A DNA stretch of 64,000 bases from assembly GCF_001404985.1 (NCBI RefSeq), contig NZ_JRLF01000012.1:620001-684000 (forward strand), read 5' to 3'. Of this stretch, positions 29,040 to 37,940 are shown piece by piece; the stretch's first letter is position 1; every line of letters begins with the position of its first letter. The position numbers and the translations under genes are program-made. The notes below the pieces were generated by a model. The model did not search any database. It saw nothing but the letters and a program-made list of their open reading frames with translations, and was not told the DNA's origin. The stretch comes from Flavobacterium aquidurense (GTDB lineage Bacteria > Bacteroidota > Bacteroidia > Flavobacteriales > Flavobacteriaceae).

Positions 29040-32000
29040 ATGATTAAGGACGTACTAAAATTACTGTTTCTGTTTTGTTTGTTTGCATTCCAAAGCACAC
29101 AAGCACAAACTACAGTAAAAGGAACGATAACAGATGCTTCAACGGGAATTCCGATCCCGGGGGCAAATGTTGTGGTTAAAGGAACAAAGACAAGTGCATC
29201 ATCAGATTTTGATGGTAAGTACAGTATAAATGTTCCAAATCAATCAGCAGTTTTGGTTTTTACCTATGTAGGCTCAGCTCCAAAAGAGATAGCCGTAGGG
29301 ACACAAACAACAATTAATGCCGCTTTAGGTGCCGCTACACAACAATTAGGCGAAGTAGTCGTAACCGCTCTGGGTATCAAAAGAGAGAAAAAAGCAATTA
29401 CCTATTCTGCTCAGAACATTTCTGTAGACGAACTCTCAGAAGCAAGATCCTTAAACGTAGCCAACTCACTTTCAGGTAAAGTTGCGGGTCTTAACTTCTC
29501 TACCACTTCAAACGGGGTTGGTTCTTCTTCCAGAATTACACTAAGAGGAAACAGATCACTTACAGGAAACAACCAGCCAATGTATGTGGTAGATGGTGTG
29601 CCAATTAGTAACGGAACAACAAATACAAATCCGGATATCGATACAGGTGGAACTACACAACCTGACGGTATTTCGAATATTAACCCGGAAGATATTGCTT
29701 CGATGACTGTTCTTAAAGGACCATCTGCTGCAGCACTTTACGGTACAAGAGCAAGTAATGGTGTTATCGTAATTACAACAAAATCAGGTAAAGCAGGAAA
29801 AACTTCGGTTTCCCTATCGTCTAACTTTATGGCTTCATCAGCATATAATCTGATGAACTTACAAAACGAATACGGACAAGGAACTCTGGGAGCTTATAAC
29901 CCAACTTCAAGCGCGAGCTGGGGGGGTAAATTAGACGGAAGTCAGGTTTCTGCGTGGCAGTTGGTTCGTAATCCTAATTATGCAGGTCCTGCAACAACTA
30001 GTTACAGCGCTCAGCCAAACAACGTTATAGATTTCTACAAAACTGGTTATAACTTAGCAAACACATTGACTGTAACTACAGGAAATGAAAAAGCACAAGG
30101 GTATTTCTCTTATACCAATACACGTGCTGAAGGTATTGTGGGAGGAAACGAGTTAGACAGACATAATCTTAACTTAAGATTGACAAGTAAAATATCTGAT
30201 AAATTATCATTAGATGTAAAAACAAACTATATCGTTCAGAATATCGATAATTTATTAAGAACGGGAGAAGAATCTATTGGTACATCAGCTTATTTATTGC
30301 CACGTAGTATTAAATATAATGATTACAAGGATTTTGAATATTTTGATGCTGCAGGACAAAGACAAATGAACTATTTCTTAGATGAAGCCGGAGCTCCTGG
30401 TGGAAACCCGTTCTGGTCTGCATTGCGTGATGATGCACGTAAAGATAAAAGAAACAGATTTATAGGACTTGCTTCTCTTAAATATGATTTTACAAATACC
30501 ATAAGTTTACAAGTTAGAACTGGTTTAGACCAAATGACAAACAAGAATGTTAGAAACAGATATGCTACAATAGCTTTTAACAACAATCTTGGTTCTTACA
30601 GCGAATCTTATGAAACAGTAAGCGAATTCAATACAGATGCTTTGCTTTCTTATAACGAAAAATTTGGAGATTTCTCTATCGGGATTAATGCCGGAGCAAA
30701 TACATTGCAACAAAATAGCTCTTCATTATATTCAGGAGGAGTTTTAAGTAAAAGAAACTTTTTTGCCCTATCAAATGTATCAACAGTTCAATCTACTTCT
30801 ACAGCTTCAGAGAAACAAATTAACTCTGTGTACGGTTTCTCACAAATTGGTTTTAGAAACTATTTATTCTTAGATTTAACAGCAAGAAATGACTGGTCTT
30901 CTACGTTACCGGCTGCAAACAGATCTTTCTTTTATCCATCTGTAGGTTTATCAGGAGTTATCTCTGATATGGTTACTTTACCGGAAGTTATCAGTTATGC
31001 AAAAGTAAGAGGTTCTTACGCAAAAGTGGGTAACGATACTGATCCTTACCAAACAAGTTCAAGATTATCTTATATTGGTGGTAATGGTGGTATGTTATAT
31101 GCTCAGACAACTGCTGCAAACCCAAATTTAAGACCGGAGATGTCAAGCTCTGTTGAGTTTGGTGGTGAACTTAAATTCTTAAAAAATCGTATAGGATTAG
31201 ACGTAACGTATTTCCAGACAAATACAAAAGATCAGATTTTCTACATCAATACTCCGGAATCTTCTTCGACTTCAAGAGCTGTAGTTAATGGTGGAGAAAT
31301 TCAGAACAAAGGTATTGAGGTTGTTTTTACAGCAACTCCAATTCAAACAGAAAATTTCTCATGGGATCTTACTGCAAACTACGCAACATACAAATCTGAA
31401 GTAAAATCTATTTATGGAGGAAGAGAAGAATTAGTTCTTGGTGAAGGTCGTTTAGTAAGAAGTAAAGTTATTCAGGTTGGTGAATATGGAGATTTATATA
31501 TTAAAGGTTTCCAAAGATCTCCTGACGGAAAAATTATCGTAAACAGCGCAGGTATTCCACTTGCAACAAATAGTTTTGATGTTCGTGCAGGAAACTTTAA
31601 CCCGGATTGGACTGCAGGTTTAAGAAACAGTTTTAAATACAAAGATTTCTCTTTAAGCTTCCTTGTTGATTTTAGAATTGGTGGTGAAGTTATTTCATAC
31701 ACTCAGGCAAGACAAGCAGGATTAGGAGTTAGTGATGTTACTTTAGCAGGAAGAGAAGGCGGAATCGTTGTTGATGGTGTTGTTGCAGGTGCCGGCGGAA
31801 CGTATACTCAAAATACCGTAAGTATTAATGCAGAACAATACTGGACAGCAATTGGACAAAGAACACCTATCGCAGAACCTTTTATTTACGATGCTACAAA
31901 CATTAGATTAAGAGAGCTTGTTTTTGGATATTCGTTGCCAAAACGTGTATTGAATAATTCAGGTTTTACAAGTATTGACTTTTCACTTGTGGGAAGAAAT

Positions 32001-32135
32001 TTATTCTTTTTCGTGAATAAAGCTAAATATTTTGATCCTGAAGCAGGAGCAGGTACAGGAAACTTGCAAGGTATAGAATCTTTCAACATTCCTTCAACGA
32101 GAGATTATGGAGTTAATGTTAAATTCGGATTTTAA
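29040..32135 (+). CDS. SusC/RagA-family TonB-dependent outer-membrane transporter
   Basis: Outer-membrane TonB-dependent importer for oligosaccharides or glycopeptides, 1031 residues. Signal peptide ending TQAQ (about residue 23); carboxypeptidase-D regulatory-like domain (about 24-105, VKGTITDASTGIPIPGANV); SusC-type plug start GEVVVTALGIKREKKAI; plug landmark ALYGTRASNGVIVITTKSG; then a 22-strand barrel ending in Phe (VKFGF). No N-terminal sigma-regulator interaction (STN) domain is seen, so it is probably not controlled by an anti-sigma partner. Its SusD partner follows after 17 bp. The substrate is inferred from the enzymes around it to be an N-glycan or glycopeptide. Confidence 0.95.
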   Translation: MIKDVLKLLFLFCLFAFQSTQAQTTVKGTITDASTGIPIPGANVVVKGTKTSASSDFDGKYSINVPNQSAVLVFTYVGSAPKEIAVGTQTTINAALGAATQQLGEVVVTALGIKREKKAITYSAQNISVDELSEARSLNVANSLSGKVAGLNFSTTSNGVGSSSRITLRGNRSLTGNNQPMYVVDGVPISNGTTNTNPDIDTGGTTQPDGISNINPEDIASMTVLKGPSAAALYGTRASNGVIVITTKSGKAGKTSVSLSSNFMASSAYNLMNLQNEYGQGTLGAYNPTSSASWGGKLDGSQVSAWQLVRNPNYAGPATTSYSAQPNNVIDFYKTGYNLANTLTVTTGNEKAQGYFSYTNTRAEGIVGGNELDRHNLNLRLTSKISDKLSLDVKTNYIVQNIDNLLRTGEESIGTSAYLLPRSIKYNDYKDFEYFDAAGQRQMNYFLDEAGAPGGNPFWSALRDDARKDKRNRFIGLASLKYDFTNTISLQVRTGLDQMTNKNVRNRYATIAFNNNLGSYSESYETVSEFNTDALLSYNEKFGDFSIGINAGANTLQQNSSSLYSGGVLSKRNFFALSNVSTVQSTSTASEKQINSVYGFSQIGFRNYLFLDLTARNDWSSTLPAANRSFFYPSVGLSGVISDMVTLPEVISYAKVRGSYAKVGNDTDPYQTSSRLSYIGGNGGMLYAQTTAANPNLRPEMSSSVEFGGELKFLKNRIGLDVTYFQTNTKDQIFYINTPESSSTSRAVVNGGEIQNKGIEVVFTATPIQTENFSWDLTANYATYKSEVKSIYGGREELVLGEGRLVRSKVIQVGEYGDLYIKGFQRSPDGKIIVNSAGIPLATNSFDVRAGNFNPDWTAGLRNSFKYKDFSLSFLVDFRIGGEVISYTQARQAGLGVSDVTLAGREGGIVVDGVVAGAGGTYTQNTVSINAEQYWTAIGQRTPIAEPFIYDATNIRLRELVFGYSLPKRVLNNSGFTSIDFSLVGRNLFFFVNKAKYFDPEAGAGTGNLQGIESFNIPSTRDYGVNVKFGF

Positions 32136-32152
32136 TTAAAAAAAGAGACATC

Positions 32153-33751
32153 ATGAAATATAGTTTTAAAATAAAAACATTAGGAGTTGCCTTAGCACTG
32201 GTTTCTGTTTTTTCAAGTTGTACAAACGACTTTGATCACATAAACACTGATCCTAATTCGCTTACAGAAGATCAGTTAGATCCAACTCTTGCGGGACCTT
32301 CGTTTGCATCTGCGATTTATGCCGGAATCCATAACGGATCGTATTCTTCACCAGGTGTAGATGATCAGGGAACATGGGGTATCGCGACAGGTATTTTGTC
32401 TTCTACTTTTATTCACTATCTAAATTGTGGATATGGTACAGAAAGAAATGCATTCGTAAATGGTTACGAAGGACGTGGATGGACAAGATTTTACACCGTT
32501 GCTGTTCCTGCTTTGAACAATGCTATCAAAGCATCTGAAGGAAATGCAGAAGCTTTGGCAATACTTAAAATCTGGAAAGTTTTTATGTACAACCAAATGG
32601 TTGATGCTTACGGGCCAATTCCGTACACAGAAGCAGGTAATAAGAAAGAAAAAGTAGCATATGACAGTGTTGAATTTATTTACACAGACTTTTTCAAATT
32701 ATTAGATGAGGCAAATGCTACATTAAGCAGTTCTACGGTACCAACAGTTGCATCATTTCAGCCTAATGACCGTTTGTATGCCGGTAATGTTGCAAACTGG
32801 AGAGTATTTGGAAATAGTTTAAGATTACGTTTAGCATTAAGAATTTCTGATATTGAACCTGCAAAAGCAAAAACACAAGCCGAAGCTGCAGTAGCTGCGG
32901 GTGTTATGCAAACAAATGAGCAGGGAGCTTTCTTTAAAGCAAGTAATATTACACCAAACAACTTAAACATGATTGTAAATAGCTGGGGATATACTATGAC
33001 AGCTTCTATGGAAAGTATTCTTGTAGGATACAACGATCCAAGATTAGCAAAATGGTTTGCTCCGCTTGACCCTAAGGCGACTACTTTGGTTTATAGAGGT
33101 CAGCCAGTTGGAGGTTTGGAAGATCAGTTTGGAACTACTAAGTTCTCTGCTTTCAACAACGATATTATGGGTAATGGTGCCGCAGGAAATCTTAGTGAAA
33201 CTAAAAACATCGAAGTATTCATGGCTTCTGAAAACTATTTCAGCAGAGCAGAAGGTGCCTTGAACGGATGGAACATGGGCGGAAGTGCTCAAAGTTTGTA
33301 TGAAGAAGGTATCAGATTGTCATTAAGACAATGGGGAATCACAGATGCTGCTGCTATCAATGCTTACATTGCAGGAAGTACATTGCCAACTTTACCAAAT
33401 GTCTTAACAGTTTATCCAACTTTAGACTTACTAGATATACCGGTTAAATTGCCTGTTGCATGGTCTGCTTCTGCAACAAGCCAACGTACACAAATCGCAG
33501 TTCAAAAGTATTTGGCTATTTTTCCTGAATCTTGGGAATCCTGGGCTGACTTACGCAGAAGTGATGCTAAAGTAATTTATGCGCCGCTTAATACAGATAA
33601 TAATGATGCAGGTGTAGGTAAAAGCCTGATGAAAAGAATCATTTACACAACAAATGAATATTCTTCGAATAAAGATGCTGTTACTGACGGAATCGCTAAA
33701 TTAAAAGGACCTGATACCGGAGGAACAAAACTTTGGTGGGACACAAAATAA
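32153..33751 (+). CDS. SusD/RagB-family surface glycan-binding lipoprotein
   Basis: SusD-like lipoprotein of 532 residues that lids the SusC barrel and binds glycan at the cell surface. Lipobox VFSSC (Cys23) is followed by the typical DFDHINTDPNSLTEDQL. TPR-like helices follow (AIKASEG, WKVFMYNQMVDAYGPIPYTEA). The C-terminal SESWESWADLRRS-type sequence (PESWESWADLRR) is common in the SusD_2 subgroup. It forms an operon with susC and ends at a strong hairpin at 33791. Specificity is unknown from sequence. Confidence 0.94.
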   Translation: MKYSFKIKTLGVALALVSVFSSCTNDFDHINTDPNSLTEDQLDPTLAGPSFASAIYAGIHNGSYSSPGVDDQGTWGIATGILSSTFIHYLNCGYGTERNAFVNGYEGRGWTRFYTVAVPALNNAIKASEGNAEALAILKIWKVFMYNQMVDAYGPIPYTEAGNKKEKVAYDSVEFIYTDFFKLLDEANATLSSSTVPTVASFQPNDRLYAGNVANWRVFGNSLRLRLALRISDIEPAKAKTQAEAAVAAGVMQTNEQGAFFKASNITPNNLNMIVNSWGYTMTASMESILVGYNDPRLAKWFAPLDPKATTLVYRGQPVGGLEDQFGTTKFSAFNNDIMGNGAAGNLSETKNIEVFMASENYFSRAEGALNGWNMGGSAQSLYEEGIRLSLRQWGITDAAAINAYIAGSTLPTLPNVLTVYPTLDLLDIPVKLPVAWSASATSQRTQIAVQKYLAIFPESWESWADLRRSDAKVIYAPLNTDNNDAGVGKSLMKRIIYTTNEYSSNKDAVTDGIAKLKGPDTGGTKLWWDTK

Positions 33752-33790
33752 AATAAGTAAAGATAAAGAGGTTCGTTACTTAAAATTGAC

Positions 33791-33816
33791 AAAAGGAGAG
33801 GTAACTCTCCTTTTGT
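33791..33816 (+). terminator. Terminator after susC/susD
   Basis: Perfect stem AAAAGGAGAG / CTCTCCTTTT with loop GTAA, then a T-rich run. It lies 39 bp after the susD stop codon. Confidence 0.93.
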
Positions 33817-33836
33817 TTTATAAGATAATTAAGATT

Positions 33837-33924
33837 TAGAGAATTAGAATAGAGAGAGAAGAGAATAGAGAATAGAGAAAAGAATAAAGAAAATAGAGAA
33901 TAGAATAAATAATAAGAGAACAAA
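33837..33924. repeat. Polypurine low-complexity tract with AGAATAG units
   Basis: About 90 bp, almost all A and G on this strand, with repeated AGAGAATAG and AATAGAGAA words. It lies between the susD terminator and the FucP-type permease. It could form triplex or slipped structures and could vary in length. No gene is seen in it. Confidence 0.8.
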
Positions 33925-34006
33925 TTAAAACAGCATTTTAATTAGAGATGGCAAGACTGATTTTATTAAACAGCATCATAATTGCCGGATCATCAAATAT
34001 AAAATT

Positions 34007-35335
34007 ATGGTTAACACTACAATTTCCTCTTCTGATAAGAAAAACACATTAATTCCAATTTTAATTATAGCCAGTCTGTTTTTTGTTTTTGGATTTGTAA
34101 CCTGGATCAACGGAGCTTTGATTCCGTTTATGAAAACAATCAATGAGCTAACATCTGCCCAGTCCCTTTTAGTAGCATCGGCATCCTATATTTCTTTTGT
34201 GGTAATGGCATTGCCGGCGTCGTATATTCTGGCAAAAATTGGGTATAAAAAAGGAATGTCCTTAGGTTTATTTATAATGGGTTTCGGGGCTTTATTATTT
34301 ATACCTGCTGCCGAAGCAAGAACCTATTGGATGTTTTTGACCGGTATATTTATTCAGGGTGCGGGAATGACCTTATTGCAAACAGCATCAAATCCTTATA
34401 TCACTATTTTAGGACCAATAGACAGCGCCGCAAAGCGAATTGCCATTATGGGGATCTGCAACAAAATAGCCGGTGCTCTCGGATCGCTTATTTTTGGTTC
34501 TATCTTATTATCCGGAATAGATGAAATCAAAGAAAAACTGAGTGTCGTCAATGCCGTCGAAAAAGCAAAATTATTAGATACAATGGCAGATAGCGTTGTA
34601 ACGCCTTATATAACAATGGCCGTAGTTTTATTCATTCTAGGAATATTAATTAGAAAAGCACCTTTGCCAGATGTCGAAGCAGAACCTATTGCAGAAGCAA
34701 AAGAAGGTGAAACAACAAAAACGAGTATTTTTCAGTTTCCGCATTTGTGGTTGGGAGTCTTAACGCTTTTTATGTATGTAGGCGTTGAGGTTATTGCAGG
34801 AGATACTATTATCGCTTACGGTATTGCTTTAGGTTTTCCGGCGGGAGACGCTAAATTTTTCACCACATTTACATTATTGGCCATGGTTGTAACCTATGGT
34901 TTAGGAGCATTTTTAATTCCAAGATATATTAGTCAGGCTTTGGCATTACGCGCAAGTGCAGTTTTAGGAATTTTACTTTCGTTTTGTATTGTAGCTTCTA
35001 CAGGATTTACTTCTATTTTATTTGTAGCTGCTTTAGGAATTGCAAATGCTTTGGTTTGGCCCGCGATTTGGCCTTTAACCTTAAAAGGATTAGGTAAGTT
35101 TACAAAAACAGCTTCGGCATTGTTGATTATGGCTATTTCAGGAGGCGCCATCATTCCGCCATTATATGGAAAATTTGTAGATATAAACAAAGCAGATATG
35201 CTGGCTCAGGGTATGAATGATGTTACTGCAACAGCAAAAGCTACTACAGAAGGATATTGGATCTTGTTGCCTTGTTATGTTTTTATTTTATTCTATGCTG
35301 TTATTGGACATAAAGCAGGTTTAAAGAAAAAATAA
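34007..35335 (+). CDS. Sugar:proton MFS permease of the FucP/NagP type
   Basis: Inner-membrane major facilitator of 442 residues with 12 hydrophobic segments. FGFVTWINGALIPFMK near the N-terminus and GIFIQGAGMTLLQTASNPYI are hallmarks of the fucose:H+ symporter branch. In Bacteroidota this branch includes permeases for fucose, N-acetylglucosamine (NagP) and glucose/galactose. Fucose and GlcNAc both arise from enzymes in this locus. The mutarotase downstream tilts the guess to fucose. It leads a unit with the BNR protein (31 bp gap), the RhaM-like protein and the M28 peptidase. ATG start; the two short internal frames are not real. Confidence 0.9.
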   Translation: MVNTTISSSDKKNTLIPILIIASLFFVFGFVTWINGALIPFMKTINELTSAQSLLVASASYISFVVMALPASYILAKIGYKKGMSLGLFIMGFGALLFIPAAEARTYWMFLTGIFIQGAGMTLLQTASNPYITILGPIDSAAKRIAIMGICNKIAGALGSLIFGSILLSGIDEIKEKLSVVNAVEKAKLLDTMADSVVTPYITMAVVLFILGILIRKAPLPDVEAEPIAEAKEGETTKTSIFQFPHLWLGVLTLFMYVGVEVIAGDTIIAYGIALGFPAGDAKFFTTFTLLAMVVTYGLGAFLIPRYISQALALRASAVLGILLSFCIVASTGFTSILFVAALGIANALVWPAIWPLTLKGLGKFTKTASALLIMAISGGAIIPPLYGKFVDINKADMLAQGMNDVTATAKATTEGYWILLPCYVFILFYAVIGHKAGLKKK

Positions 35336-35366
35336 TTTTTCTGTTTAATAATTTTTATAATTCATC

Positions 35367-36416
35367 ATGATTTCAAAGTTTAATTATTTGTTGCTTTTTT
35401 TAGTTTTAATGAGCATTTCCTGTTCTTCGATAAAAAAGCAGGAAGCCATTAATATTACTCAAAATTTTATTACAGATCAGCCGGTTACTGCTAATAGTCA
35501 TGCATCGACAATAGTAGAACTTGAACCCAATAAATTAATGGCAGCGTGGTTTGGAGGTAAATATGAAGGAGCTAAAGATGTAGGGATTTATTTTTCTGTT
35601 TATAAAGAAAATAAATGGTCTGTGCCTAAAAATCTTGTAGAACCCTTAATAACTCAAAAAGATACTTTGCCGTGTTGGAATCCGGTTTTGTTTAAAAGTA
35701 AAAGCCAGAAGTTGTATTTATTCTATAAAGTTGGAAAAAATCCAAGAGAATGGTTTGGTGCTATGATCGTCTCAAAAGATAACGGAAATACATGGAGCGC
35801 TCCTAAATATCTCCCAAAAGACATACTTGGACCTATTAGAAACAAACCAATAGAAACTACTCCGGGTATTATTTTATGTGGCAGCAGTACAGAAAGTGTC
35901 AGCGATAACAAGTGGAGAGTTCATGTAGAAAAATATACAGAAGCCACTGATAAATGGGAAAAGATAGAGGTCGAAGACAAAAAAGAATTTGAGATCATCC
36001 AGCCCACATTTCTTATTCATTCTGCTAATGAGATTCAGATGTTATCGAGAAGCAAACACAATAAAATAATTTCGAGTTGGTCTAAAGATAACGGAAACTC
36101 ATGGCAGCGCACAGACAGTATCAATGTTGTAAATTCTAACTCTGGAATTGACGCCGTAACCTTGACTAAAAAATCATTTTTGTTGGTCAATAATCCTTTG
36201 CGACAAGGTAAAGACTGGTTTAATGGCCGTAATGTATTAGATGTTGAATACTCTAAAAATGGTGAAAATTGGAAAAAACTATTTGATCTTGAAAACCAAA
36301 CCGAAGGAGAATTTAGTTATCCGGCAATTATTCAGACCTCAGATCATAAAATTCATATTTTATATACCTATAACAGAAAGTATATTAAGCATGTAACTTT
36401 TGAATTGAAGGAATGA
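35367..36416 (+). CDS. BNR/Asp-box propeller lipoprotein, sialidase-like (BNR_2)
   Basis: Lipoprotein of 349 residues (lipobox SISC, Cys19) with a six-bladed propeller of the BNR_2 family, usually labelled exo-alpha-sialidase. Asp-box motifs are visible (SKDNGNTWSAP, SKDNGNSWQ), as are NSNSGIDAVTL and GEFSYPAIIQTSDHKIHILYTY near the end. The position of the sialidase FRIP/RIP arginine reads SHASTIVEL. So one arginine of the carboxylate-binding triad is not where expected, and sialic acid is doubtful as substrate. It lies between the FucP-type permease and a RhaM-type mutarotase, so a deoxy-sugar glycoside is a fair alternative. Extracytoplasmic and membrane-anchored. Confidence 0.82.
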   Translation: MISKFNYLLLFLVLMSISCSSIKKQEAINITQNFITDQPVTANSHASTIVELEPNKLMAAWFGGKYEGAKDVGIYFSVYKENKWSVPKNLVEPLITQKDTLPCWNPVLFKSKSQKLYLFYKVGKNPREWFGAMIVSKDNGNTWSAPKYLPKDILGPIRNKPIETTPGIILCGSSTESVSDNKWRVHVEKYTEATDKWEKIEVEDKKEFEIIQPTFLIHSANEIQMLSRSKHNKIISSWSKDNGNSWQRTDSINVVNSNSGIDAVTLTKKSFLLVNNPLRQGKDWFNGRNVLDVEYSKNGENWKKLFDLENQTEGEFSYPAIIQTSDHKIHILYTYNRKYIKHVTFELKE

Positions 36417-36502
36417 GGTAAATAAGTTTTAAAATAATTCCTAAATTGTGTGAAAAAACTTTTAATTTGAAGATTGGAAGCTTAAAAAAAACACAAGAAA
36501 TT

Positions 36503-36835
36503 ATGCAAAAACATTGTCTTACTTTAGATTTAAAAAATGATCCTGATTTAATTCATGAATATATAAAGTTTCATCAGGATGTTTGGCCGGAAATTAAAGA
36601 AAGCATTAAAGAGGCAGGAATTATTACTCTCGAAATCTACAATGTTGCAGATCGCTTGTTTATGATTATAGAAGCAGATGCAGATTTTACGTTTGAAAAA
36701 AAGTCAAAATTAGATGCGGCAAATCCCAAAGTCCAGGAATGGGAAACTTTGATGTGGAAATTTCAACAAGCCTTACCGGGGGCAAAACCGGGAGAAAAAT
36801 GGACCTTGATGGATAAAATTTTCGAACTTAAATAA
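36503..36835 (+). CDS. L-rhamnose/L-fucose mutarotase family protein (RhaM/DUF718)
   Basis: Small cytoplasmic protein that would speed anomer exchange of a 6-deoxyhexose. The frame opens at a TTG at 36446, but the ATG at 36503 gives a 110-residue protein of normal RhaM length (about 104) starting directly with the first beta strand (MQKHCLTLDL). HEYIKFHQDVWPEI carries the Tyr/His and WPE residues typical of RhaM. MWKFQQALPGAKPGEKW near the C-terminus also fits. No rhamnose or fucose isomerase or kinase is in the window. Next to a FucP-type permease and in a locus with two fucosidases, L-fucose is the more likely substrate, as inference. Confidence 0.85.
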   Translation: MQKHCLTLDLKNDPDLIHEYIKFHQDVWPEIKESIKEAGIITLEIYNVADRLFMIIEADADFTFEKKSKLDAANPKVQEWETLMWKFQQALPGAKPGEKWTLMDKIFELK

Positions 36836-36864
36836 AATACAATCAATTTATTGAATCATAAAAA

Positions 36865-37845
36865 ATGAAATCTTTTCAATATTCAGCATTTAAAATCTTT
36901 TCTATAAGCTTATTATTCTCTTGTATCACTACAAATGCACAAGATGGTATCAATGCCAAAACCTTTTATAAACACGATAAATATTTTTCATCAGATAAAT
37001 TAGAAGGACGTTTTCCGGGTACAAAAGGCAATAATAAAGCAGCAGCATACATTAGGACACATTTTAAAAAATATGGTCTGAAAGAATTTGATAACAATTA
37101 TTATCAAACTTTTAAAGTATTTGTAAAAGAAGGAATAAACAAAATGAAATCTGATAGTGTCGCCACCCAAAATGTTGTTGGGTATATCGAAGGATCAGAC
37201 CCAAATCTTAAAAATGAATTTATAGTAATTGGTGCGCATTATGATCACTGGGGTTGGGGCGGACCCGGATCGAGCAGTAAAAAAAAGGAAGTTGTAGCGA
37301 TCCATAACGGCGCAGATGATAATGCTTCAGGGGTTTCGGCTTTACTTTGTATGGCACAGGAATTATCAAAATCCAGTATAAAACCCAAAAGAAGCATCAT
37401 TTTTATTTCGTTTAGCGGTGAAGAAGAAGGTTTAATAGGTTCTAAATATTTTGTCAATCATTTACCCGTTTCAAAACAAGCTGTAAAAGTAATGCTGAAT
37501 ATGGATATGGTAGGAAGGCTAAATAACGAAAAACAAATTTATATGGGCGGTGCCGGAACTTTTCCGGATGGAGTCGAACTCATGAAGAAGTTAGGCGAAA
37601 ATACCGGACTTAATCCTGTTATTCATGCAGGTGAAGTAGGAGGATCTGACCATGTTTCTTTTTACAAAGCTTCGATTTCCTGCATCGGATTTCATACCGG
37701 AGGACATCCGCAATATCATACGCCCGAAGATGATATTGATTTAATTAATACCGATGGCGGTGCTCTAGTGTCAAAATATATTTATAATGCCTTGATTCGT
37801 ATTGCCAATTATGAACAATCACTGTATTTTATTAAGCAGGATTAA
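36865..37845 (+). CDS. M28-family zinc aminopeptidase, exported
   Basis: Exported metallopeptidase of 326 residues with a signal peptide ending TNAQ (about residue 26). M28 two-zinc centre: His125 and Asp127 (GAHYDHW), Asp151 (GADDNASG), catalytic Glu186-Glu187 (SGEEEGLIGS), Asp214 (NMDMVGR) and a His in the C-terminal PQYHTPEDD. There is no PA domain insert. It is 29 bp after the mutarotase gene and probably in the same transcript. An aminopeptidase could expose the Asn of glycopeptides so that glycosylasparaginase can act; that is inference from the enzyme set. Substrate specificity is unknown. Confidence 0.9.
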   Translation: MKSFQYSAFKIFSISLLFSCITTNAQDGINAKTFYKHDKYFSSDKLEGRFPGTKGNNKAAAYIRTHFKKYGLKEFDNNYYQTFKVFVKEGINKMKSDSVATQNVVGYIEGSDPNLKNEFIVIGAHYDHWGWGGPGSSSKKKEVVAIHNGADDNASGVSALLCMAQELSKSSIKPKRSIIFISFSGEEEGLIGSKYFVNHLPVSKQAVKVMLNMDMVGRLNNEKQIYMGGAGTFPDGVELMKKLGENTGLNPVIHAGEVGGSDHVSFYKASISCIGFHTGGHPQYHTPEDDIDLINTDGGALVSKYIYNALIRIANYEQSLYFIKQD

Positions 37846-37940
37846 TGGATTTTGAGCAGTATTAATTTTGTAATATTTTGTTTTTCTGTGTTTTAAGAAA
37901 TTTTATTAAATTTGTTGTAAGAATTTCTAGCAACAATGTT

